Part shown: positions 7,945-13,561 of the stretch, one piece after another
How positions within the stretch are numbered: the first letter of the stretch is position 1
Layout of the letters: every line of letters starts with the position of its first letter
NCBI GenBank assembly: GCA_902496125.1
Contig: CABUZU010000051.1
Coordinates: 1-13,561, forward strand
Length of the DNA stretch: 13,561 nucleotides
Source: an uncultured Lachnospiraceae bacterium
GTDB lineage: Bacteria; Bacillota; Clostridia; Lachnospirales; Lachnospiraceae
Reading direction: 5' to 3'
Notes under the pieces: model-generated
Databases searched by the model: none
What the model saw: the letters and a program-made list of their open reading frames with translations, nothing else
Told to the model about the DNA's origin: nothing
Made by a program: the position numbers and the translations under genes

Positions 7945-10900
7945 CTACGACGCGTTGATCAAATCTACACTTACAAGACTTGAAATGCCCTTCTCCTGCA
8001 TCGTAATACCATACAAACGGTCTGCAATCATCATAGTACCCTTTCGATGAGTAATGACAATAAATTGAACGTCTTCTTTTAATTGATTTAAATAATCAGC
8101 AAAGCGGTCAATATTCGCATCATCGAGTGCTGCCTCAATCTCATCTAATAAGCAAAACGGTGATGGCTTTAACTTCTGAATTGCAAATAGTAGGCTAATT
8201 GCGGTAAGCGCCTTTTCTCCACCACTTAGCTGCATCATATTTTGAAGTTTCTTGCCAGGAGGTTGTGCAATAATCTGGATTCCTGCATCTAATATTGTAT
8301 TATCAGATGAGTTTACCAAATCTAAGCTCGCTTGTCCACCACCAAATAGCTGTTTAAAGACAATATCAAATTCTTTTCTAATTTCTTTAAACTTTTCAGA
8401 AAACTGTTTACGCATTCCAAGGTCTAAATCTTGTATCAATTCTTGCAACTGTTCTTTTGCCTTTGATAAATCATCATACTGACCTCTCATAAAATCAAGT
8501 CTTGTTGATAATTCCTTATATTCCTCAATGGCATTGACATTGACATTTCCAAGATTTTTAATCTCTTCTTTTAAGTTATATACCTTTTTCTTGATTTCGG
8601 ATGTATTTTTTAACAAACTTTCATCTTGATAATTCTTAGTCTCAGATGGAGTAATTTCATAAGTAGACCACAAATATTCAATTTGCTTTTCTTTTTTATC
8701 CTCTAAATTCTCGATTTGTTGACTAATTCGATAAACTTCCTTATCAGCAGCAGATAAATCACCAGATAGCTTTTCTCTATCTAAAATTTCTTTATTTAAC
8801 TTGCTATCGATATCGTCTCGTTCTTTTGAAACCGCTTGAATCTGATTATTGAACTTCTGAATCTTTTCTTCTAATGATATCAACTCTTGTTCATTTGCTG
8901 AGATTTCTTTCTTTTTCTGTTCAATCATCTCAAATGCATCATTTAAACCTTTTTCTAAATGGCAAATCTCTTCATAATTTCCACTGATTTCATTCTTGAT
9001 ACGAAGTTTTTCTGTTTCTAAGAACTCATACTTTTGACTAATTTTTGCCTGTTCTGTCTGCAATAGACGAATCTGTTCTAATACTTCTTCATTATCCTTT
9101 AATAAAACCTGAGATTTTTCCTCGTATTCTTCAAGGTCTGTTTGAATCTTAACCAGTTGTTTTTCGATTTTTACAAGCTCTTCATTTGCCTCTTTCCCAT
9201 TAGACTCATGACGAAGTTTATCTTCTTCTAATTCTTCCATCTCTAATCGAAAATCTCGTTCTTGCTCTTTTATTGTCGATAGAGCAAGCTGATTTTCCTT
9301 CTTCTTTAAATAAAGAGTAGAAACCGTTTCCTTTAAAGTTCCCCTTGTCTGCTTTGCTTCATTATAAAGCATTGTCATTTTTTCTTTTTTCTTAGCAAGT
9401 TCTTGTAAATCTACTTCAAGACTCTTTATATTCTCTTTACATTCTTTTTTCTTCTCATTTAAGTCTTCTAATTTTCGATTTCTACCAAGAAGATTCGCAT
9501 TTCGTTTATAGACACCACCACTTAACGAACCACCAACATTGATTTGTTCTCCTTCTAAGGTTACAATTCGAAAACGATAGTGGTACTTTTTCGCTAATTT
9601 TAAAGCATGATCAATCGTATCTACAACCACAATCTTATTTAAAAGAAAATAAATGATATCTTGATATTTTGAAGCTGTATGTACAAGTTCACTTGCAACA
9701 GCAATCACACCTTCTTCACCTAAAGCCTCTTTTTTATCAAATCCATTCATTGGATGTATCGTTGAAATTGGTAAAAACGTTGCTCTACCAGCTCTTTTTT
9801 GCTTTAAAAACTCAATACAGTCTTTTGCCGTATATTCGGTATCCGTTACAATATTTTGAATTGCTCCACCAAGAGCAGTCTCAATCGCTGTTTCATAATG
9901 CTTTTCTACTTGAATTAAATCTGCAACAACGCCCTCCATTCCAGGGAAACGATGTTTTTCATTCATTAACACACGCACACTATTTCCATAGCCCTCATAA
10001 CGCTCTGCCATGGATTCTAATGTATCTAATCGCACACTTAATTCCTGATATTCCTTTTGTAAATGACTACGATTTTTCTCGTATTGTGCTTGAGTCTCCT
10101 TTTGCTTATCAAATGTAATACGATACTCTTTAAGCTTTTGTTCATTTTGCTTACAATCTTCTTGTAAACTGGTATATTCTATGCCCAAAGCTTGCTCTTT
10201 TTTCTCTAAATCTTGTCGATTTGAAATAACCTTTAAAAAGTCAGACTGCACCTTTGTAAAACGAAAACGGTTTTGCTCTAATAAGGTATCCGCCTTTTGC
10301 CTATTCACTAACAAATTCGATTTTTGCTCTAAATACTGAAGCTGATTTTCTTTCAAACGGCTTCCTTCTTGTCGCAATTGTTCTAGAGCTTCTAATGAAA
10401 CAGTATTTTTCGACTGCCATTTATCTACTTCTAATTGATAACCCTTTTCCTTATCGGATAGTCCTTCCTTTTGAGTGTCTAAATCGACAAGCTCATTTTC
10501 AAGTTCACTACAAGCTTCTAATAACTGACTCACTCGATTTTTTGTCAGTTCCTCACTATTTCGTTGAGAACGAATCTGCTCTTTACTTACTGCAATATTG
10601 CTATTTGTCCTTTGCAAGCTTGTATTTGTCTCTAATAGCAGTTGTTGTAGGTTCTGTAGTCTTTCTTGCACCTGTTTTTGCTTTTGTCGTAATTGTTCTT
10701 GAATCTCCTTTTGGCTCTCTGATTTTTCTTGCAAATCTAAAAGCTGGTCTTCTAGTAGTTTCTTTGCCTCTGATAATTTCAAAACCGATTTCGAAACCTC
10801 AGCAGAGTCTACTAAAAACTGATTAATTTCACATTTTTTTAATTGTTCATAATAATCTAAATACTTTTTAGCAGTCTGTGATTGCTTTAAAAGTGGCACA

Positions 10901-11505
10901 CTTTGCCTTTCTAATTCATTTAAAATATCATGAACTCGATTAAAGTTTTGCTCTTCTTTTTCTAATTTACGTATCGCAACGGCTTTTCTCTTCTTAAATT
11001 TTACAATTCCAGCAGCTTCGTCAAATAGTTCTCTTCTATCTTCTGGTTTACTACTTAAGATTTTATCAATCTGACCCTGACCGATAATAGAATAGCCTTC
11101 TTTTCCAATACCGGTATCAAAAAAGAGCTCCTGCACATCCTTTAAACGACAACTTGCCCCGTTTAATAAATATTCACTCTCACCAGACTTATACACTCTT
11201 CTGCCAATGGTGACTTCATCATAATCGATGGCAAGTGCATGGTCTTCGTTGCCAAAAGTAATGAAAACATAGGCATAGCCTAAGGGCTTTCGATTCTGCG
11301 TTCCTGCAAAAATAACATCTTGCATATTTTGGCTTCGAAGCTGCTTGGCACTTTGCTCACCGAGTACCCAACGTACAGCATCTGCTACATTACTTTTACC
11401 ACTTCCATTTGGTCCAACAATACCTGTAATACCTTTTTCAAATTGGAAATTAATCTTTTGTGCAAAAGACTTAAATCCAGCAATTTCAATTGCCTTTAAA
11501 TACAT
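7945..11505 (-). CDS. smc: Chromosome partition protein SMC
   Basis: Condensin ATPase that, with ScpA and ScpB, compacts and separates sister chromosomes by DNA loop extrusion. At 1186 residues it has the usual SMC length. The amino-terminal ATPase half has GFKSF and Walker A GPNGSGKS (31-38), then the SAKQLRS and GYSIIGQGQIDKIL blocks. Two long coiled-coil arms, rich in Glu, Lys, Gln and Leu, flank a hinge (about 510-680) with GMEGVVADLI, TALGGAIQNIV, AGRATFLPIS and a GGSLSGG end. The carboxy-terminal half has the ABC signature LSGGEKALTA (from about 1093), Walker B FCLLDEIEAALDD (from about 1117) and the FIVITHRKGTM switch. A GAGGAAA ribosome site precedes the ATG at 11505. It lies 28 bases after rnc and 21 bases before ftsY. 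Confidence 0.98.
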   Translation of the reverse strand: MYLKAIEIAGFKSFAQKINFQFEKGITGIVGPNGSGKSNVADAVRWVLGEQSAKQLRSQNMQDVIFAGTQNRKPLGYAYVFITFGNEDHALAIDYDEVTIGRRVYKSGESEYLLNGASCRLKDVQELFFDTGIGKEGYSIIGQGQIDKILSSKPEDRRELFDEAAGIVKFKKRKAVAIRKLEKEEQNFNRVHDILNELERQSVPLLKQSQTAKKYLDYYEQLKKCEINQFLVDSAEVSKSVLKLSEAKKLLEDQLLDLQEKSESQKEIQEQLRQKQKQVQERLQNLQQLLLETNTSLQRTNSNIAVSKEQIRSQRNSEELTKNRVSQLLEACSELENELVDLDTQKEGLSDKEKGYQLEVDKWQSKNTVSLEALEQLRQEGSRLKENQLQYLEQKSNLLVNRQKADTLLEQNRFRFTKVQSDFLKVISNRQDLEKKEQALGIEYTSLQEDCKQNEQKLKEYRITFDKQKETQAQYEKNRSHLQKEYQELSVRLDTLESMAERYEGYGNSVRVLMNEKHRFPGMEGVVADLIQVEKHYETAIETALGGAIQNIVTDTEYTAKDCIEFLKQKRAGRATFLPISTIHPMNGFDKKEALGEEGVIAVASELVHTASKYQDIIYFLLNKIVVVDTIDHALKLAKKYHYRFRIVTLEGEQINVGGSLSGGVYKRNANLLGRNRKLEDLNEKKKECKENIKSLEVDLQELAKKKEKMTMLYNEAKQTRGTLKETVSTLYLKKKENQLALSTIKEQERDFRLEMEELEEDKLRHESNGKEANEELVKIEKQLVKIQTDLEEYEEKSQVLLKDNEEVLEQIRLLQTEQAKISQKYEFLETEKLRIKNEISGNYEEICHLEKGLNDAFEMIEQKKKEISANEQELISLEEKIQKFNNQIQAVSKERDDIDSKLNKEILDREKLSGDLSAADKEVYRISQQIENLEDKKEKQIEYLWSTYEITPSETKNYQDESLLKNTSEIKKKVYNLKEEIKNLGNVNVNAIEEYKELSTRLDFMRGQYDDLSKAKEQLQELIQDLDLGMRKQFSEKFKEIRKEFDIVFKQLFGGGQASLDLVNSSDNTILDAGIQIIAQPPGKKLQNMMQLSGGEKALTAISLLFAIQKLKPSPFCLLDEIEAALDDANIDRFADYLNQLKEDVQFIVITHRKGTMMIADRLYGITMQEKGISSLVSVDLINAS

Positions 11506-11533
11506 AAAGTTTCCTCACTTCATTACAAGATAT

Positions 11534-12235
11534 CTAGTCAATGCGATGATTTCTAATCGCTATAATTGCATTATAAGCTGCCTGTTGTTCACTTGCTTTC
11601 TTCGTTCTGCCAGCACCACGACCTACTTCCTTTTGTCCAATTAATACTCTTGTATTAAAGAGTTTATCATGATCTGGTCCTTCTTCTGAAATTAATTCAT
11701 AAGTTAAATCTTTTTTAAGTTCACTTTGTACAATTTCCTGTAAAATAGTCTTGCTATCAAAAAAGAGTTGCTTATGTTCAATGTCATTTAAGATAAATCG
11801 ACAAATGAACTCTTTTGCATTAGCAAAACCACCATCCAGATAAATAGCGCCAATTACAGCCTCCATTGCATCTGATACGATAGAATCTCGATTTCTTCCA
11901 CCTGTTGCTTCTTCACCTTTACCAAGTAATAAGTATTTACCAAGTTCGATTTCCTTGGTGCAAAATGCAAGTGTTGGCTCACAAACCATACTAGCTCTTA
12001 ATCTTGTAAGTTTTCCTTCTGGATACTGAGGATATTTGTGATAGAAGAAATCACTACTTACTAGCTCTAATACTGCATCCCCTAAAAACTCTAAACGCTC
12101 ATTATTTTGTAAACGATTCATACGGTGTTCATTGGTATAAGAACTATGTAAAATCGCCTGCTTTAATAATTCCTTATTCTCAAAGCTATAACCTATACGT
12201 TCTTCTAGCTCTAAGAGTTTTTTATTAATATCCAT
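11534..12235 (-). CDS. rnc: Ribonuclease III
   Basis: Endonuclease that cuts double-stranded RNA in rRNA processing, mRNA turnover and antisense duplexes. The 233 residues hold an RNase III domain with the signature NERLEFLGDAVLEL (45-58) and the metal-binding acids E46, E49, D53, D122 and E125 (SDAMEAVIGAIYLDGG). A carboxy-terminal double-stranded-RNA-binding domain follows (about 160-230; ILQEIVQSELKKDLTYEL, KEVGRGAGRTKKASEQQAA). The start at 12235 has an AAAGGGG ribosome site. It is the third gene of the plsX-acpP-rnc-smc-ftsY series. It is separated from acpP by 233 bases almost filled by structured repeat R2, so its leader is unusually structured for a gene whose product cuts RNA hairpins. 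Confidence 0.98.
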   Translation of the reverse strand: MDINKKLLELEERIGYSFENKELLKQAILHSSYTNEHRMNRLQNNERLEFLGDAVLELVSSDFFYHKYPQYPEGKLTRLRASMVCEPTLAFCTKEIELGKYLLLGKGEEATGGRNRDSIVSDAMEAVIGAIYLDGGFANAKEFICRFILNDIEHKQLFFDSKTILQEIVQSELKKDLTYELISEEGPDHDKLFNTRVLIGQKEVGRGAGRTKKASEQQAAYNAIIAIRNHRID

Positions 12236-12267
12236 GTCACTTCCCCTTTACATGATTCTATTTTAAC

Positions 12268-12438
12268 GATACCAGGGTCAAAAGATGCGAATCTGATGCA
12301 AGCTTGCTTGCAAGAAAATTTGCAATCTTGAGACCCGCCAAAAACATGAATTAATTGCCATTTTTCATGGAAAAATGTGCGAATTTATGAATGTTTTTGA
12401 AGATTGTGAGAGCACATAGTGCGAAACAATCTAGTATC
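12268..12438 (+). repeat. Structured dispersed repeat, copy R2 (inverted relative to R1)
   Basis: This fills most of the acpP-rnc gap. A closing stem pairs GATAC (12268-12272) with GTATC (12434-12438). Three arms follow in the same order as R1 read on its minus strand. Arm C is GGGTC 12275-12279 with GACCC 12332-12336, an imperfect helix 12283-12292 with 12318-12328, and apical CTTG 12303-12306 with CAAG 12311-12314. Arm B is 12340-12347 with 12391-12398 and 12359-12366 with 12370-12377. Arm A is AGATTGT 12401-12407 with ACAATCT 12426-12432 and GCAC 12412-12415 with GTGC 12419-12422, around a GAGA/GAA internal loop. The R1 match blocks are at 12272-12284, 12303-12315, 12332-12338, 12373-12381 and 12389-12396. 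The stems differ from R1 yet stay paired, so structure seems conserved over sequence. This orientation is antisense to acpP and rnc. Confidence 0.83.
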
Positions 12439-12441
12439 ATT

Positions 12442-12471
12442 GGAGTCAAAAATATTTTGACCCCGACATTA
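12442..12471. repeat. Hairpin tail of R2, abutting the acpP stop codon
   Basis: GGAGTCAAAA (12442-12451) pairs with TTTTGACCCC (12455-12464) across a three-base loop, nine of ten pairs. On the minus strand the acpP TAA runs straight into it as TAATGTCGGGGTCAAAA, nearly the same as the TAATGCCAGGGTCAAAA found after ilvA at R1. The inner TTTTGACCC is also complementary to GGGTCAAAA at 12275-12283, so the two ends of R2 form terminal inverted repeats and could pair with each other instead. It lacks a T-tract on the minus strand (AATGATAC follows), so it is at best a weak intrinsic terminator for acpP. Confidence 0.7.
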
Positions 12472-12696
12472 TTTTAACTTTTTTATTACTTCTTCTGCAT
12501 CCTTAACGGTTACAATGCTTTCGATTGTTTCATCAGGAACATGTACGCCAAATTCATCTTCAAGTCTCATGATGATTTCCATAATGTCTAATGAATCTGC
12601 TCCTAAATCCTGAACAAATGTAGTCTCTGGTGTAATCTGTGTTTTGTCAATGTCTAATACATCTGCGATTACTTGTTGTAATTTTTCAAATTCCAT
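12469..12696 (-). CDS. acpP: Acyl carrier protein
   Basis: Small acidic carrier that holds growing fatty acyl chains on a 4'-phosphopantetheine arm for type II fatty acid synthesis and phospholipid acylation. At 75 residues it has the standard length. The prosthetic group attaches at Ser35 in DLGADSLDIMEI, followed by the helix III block VHVPDETIESIVTVKDAEEVI. A strong AGGAGG ribosome site lies before the ATG at 12696. It starts 9 bases after plsX, the classic plsX-acpP pairing. Its TAA stop is the first triplet of the TAATGTCGGGGTC end of R2; the product is not shortened. Confidence 0.98.
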   Translation of the reverse strand: MEFEKLQQVIADVLDIDKTQITPETTFVQDLGADSLDIMEIIMRLEDEFGVHVPDETIESIVTVKDAEEVIKKLK

Positions 12697-12705
12697 AAAA
12701 ACCTC

Positions 12706-13561
12706 CTACTTCTTAGCAAAGCTTGCTTTAATCTGCTCAGCTATCTTTTGTTCTTTAAAAGTAATACATTGATTCAATGCAGTACTCACTTCCTTAGCAG
12801 TAGAACTGCCGTGTACTTTTACTACCAAACCATTTAAACCTAACATTGGTGCACCGCCATATTCGGATGCATCAAAGGTTTTTAAGGTTTGCTTTAAAGA
12901 TTTCTTAATTAAAAGAGCTCCAATTTTTGTCTTAAGGTCGGTCATTAATCCCTTTTTAACCTCAGAAAGCAAAACAGAAGCTACTCCTTCATATAATTTT
13001 AAAATAACATTACCAACAAATCCATCGCAAACAATAACATCTGCTCCGGCATTTGGAATTTCTCTTGCTTCAATGCTACCAATAAAATTAATCCCTTCAC
13101 ATTCTTTTAGTAAAGGAAGAGTCTCTTTTACTAATGCATTGCCTTTTTCTTCTTCTACACCAACATTTACAATTGCTACTCTAGGATTTTTAATACCTAC
13201 AACATTTTCCATATAAATAGAACCCATTCTAGCAAATTGAACTAGATGAGAAGGTCTCGTATCTACGCTCGCACCACTATCTACAAGTAAAGAAACCCCA
13301 CCTTTTACCGGCATTAACGTTCCAAGTGGTGGACGTTCTACTCCTTTGATTCTTCCAACGACAAACATACCACCTGCAAGTACTGCTCCCGTACTTCCAC
13401 CAGAAACAAAGGCATCTGCCTTTCCTTCTTTTACTAATTTTTGTCCTACTACGATTGAAGAATCTTTTTTATTACGAATGGCTGCAACTGGAGCTTCTTC
13501 TGTAGAAATTACCTCAGAAGCTGGTTGAATTTTAATACGTCCTTCAGGATAAGTGTACTTA
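12706..13561 (-). CDS. plsX: Phosphate acyltransferase PlsX, N-terminus cut by the right window edge
   Basis: PlsX makes acyl-phosphate from acyl-ACP, the first committed step of phosphatidic acid synthesis in most Firmicutes, which explains its place beside acpP. The frame is open to the right edge and encodes 284 residues here; roughly 45-50 amino-terminal residues are missing compared with the usual length of about 330. The part before the internal Met at 13368 is clearly PlsX: ASEVISTEEAPVAAIRNKKDSS, ADAFVSGGSTGAVLAGG, then GVERPPLGTLMPVKGG, SRPSHLVQFA-like DTRPSHLVQFARMG, NVGVEEEKGN, VCDGFVGNVILK, and EYGGAPMLGLNG near the carboxy end. The gene therefore does not begin at 13368. Stop TAG at 12706-12708. 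Confidence 0.97.
   Translation of the reverse strand, partial: KYTYPEGRIKIQPASEVISTEEAPVAAIRNKKDSSIVVGQKLVKEGKADAFVSGGSTGAVLAGGMFVVGRIKGVERPPLGTLMPVKGGVSLLVDSGASVDTRPSHLVQFARMGSIYMENVVGIKNPRVAIVNVGVEEEKGNALVKETLPLLKECEGINFIGSIEAREIPNAGADVIVCDGFVGNVILKLYEGVASVLLSEVKKGLMTDLKTKIGALLIKKSLKQTLKTFDASEYGGAPMLGLNGLVVKVHGSSTAKEVSTALNQCITFKEQKIAEQIKASFAKK

Noticed and set aside
9669..10826. Open frames of 149 and 143 codons on the plus strand inside smc (9669-10118 and 10395-10826)
   Set aside because: They lie antisense to the SMC coiled-coil coding region, have no ribosome sites or recognisable domains, and have composition expected of the reverse of Glu/Lys/Leu/Gln codons.
12255..12283. TAAAAT as a -10 box for an rnc promoter (minus strand, upstream of rnc)
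   Set aside because: No acceptable -35 hexamer lies at 16-18 bases; the nearby TTGACC is only 10 bases away.
12268..12438. Cloverleaf-like fold of R2 as a tRNA or tmRNA
   Set aside because: The arm lengths, the lack of an anticodon arm, T-loop (GTTCRA) or CCA-type acceptor, and a total length of about 170 bases do not fit a tRNA.
5576..12471. R1 and R2 as the ends of a composite transposon carrying ilvA-ftsY-smc-rnc
   Set aside because: The copies are in inverted orientation but too diverged and encode no transposase, and the enclosed genes are in their conserved chromosomal order with acpP and plsX outside.
13366..13368. Internal Met of plsX at 13368 as the gene start
   Set aside because: The frame stays open to the window edge, and the upstream residues are clear PlsX sequence, so the gene is simply truncated by the window.

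Overview
The window reads as a low-GC Clostridia chromosome, most likely a Lachnospiraceae member. This rests on AT-rich codon use, strong AGGAGG-type ribosome sites, a CIRCE-controlled hrcA-grpE-dnaK operon, and a plsX-acpP-rnc-smc-ftsY cluster. The family assignment is an inference; no rRNA is present. Almost every gene lies on the minus strand; the single exception is a serine recombinase gene.

Layout from right to left, in the direction of transcription. At the right edge is a core operon: plsX (cut by the window edge), acpP, a 233-base gap holding a structured repeat (R2), rnc, smc, ftsY and ilvA. It links fatty-acid and phospholipid precursor synthesis, RNA processing, chromosome condensation and membrane protein targeting, with a threonine ammonia-lyase at its end. 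A second copy of the structured repeat (R1) follows ilvA. R1 separates ilvA from a convergent plus-strand gene for a C-terminally short large-type serine recombinase with its own good promoter. Divergent from the recombinase is an OmpR-type response regulator and sensor kinase pair, closed by a clear intrinsic terminator that overlaps the kinase stop codon. Directly behind that terminator are a sigma-A-type promoter and a perfect CIRCE operator. These drive hrcA-grpE-dnaK, the heat-shock chaperone operon; dnaK runs off the left edge.

The most interesting signal is the R1/R2 pair (about 5576-5749 and 12268-12471, in opposite orientations). They share several short identical blocks, such as CCAGGGTCAAAAG and CTTGCTTGCAAGA. 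The intervening stems differ in sequence but keep base pairing, so both fold into a closing stem with three hairpin arms. One arm has the same GAGA/GRA internal loop in both copies while the helices around it have changed in a compensatory way. This looks like a dispersed, structure-conserved RNA or MITE-like repeat family. Its ends coincide with stop codons: R1 supplies or overlaps the stops of both the recombinase and ilvA, and R2 abuts the acpP stop. No CRISPR array, tRNA, rRNA or complete insertion sequence was seen. No intergenic gap exceeds 300 bases.
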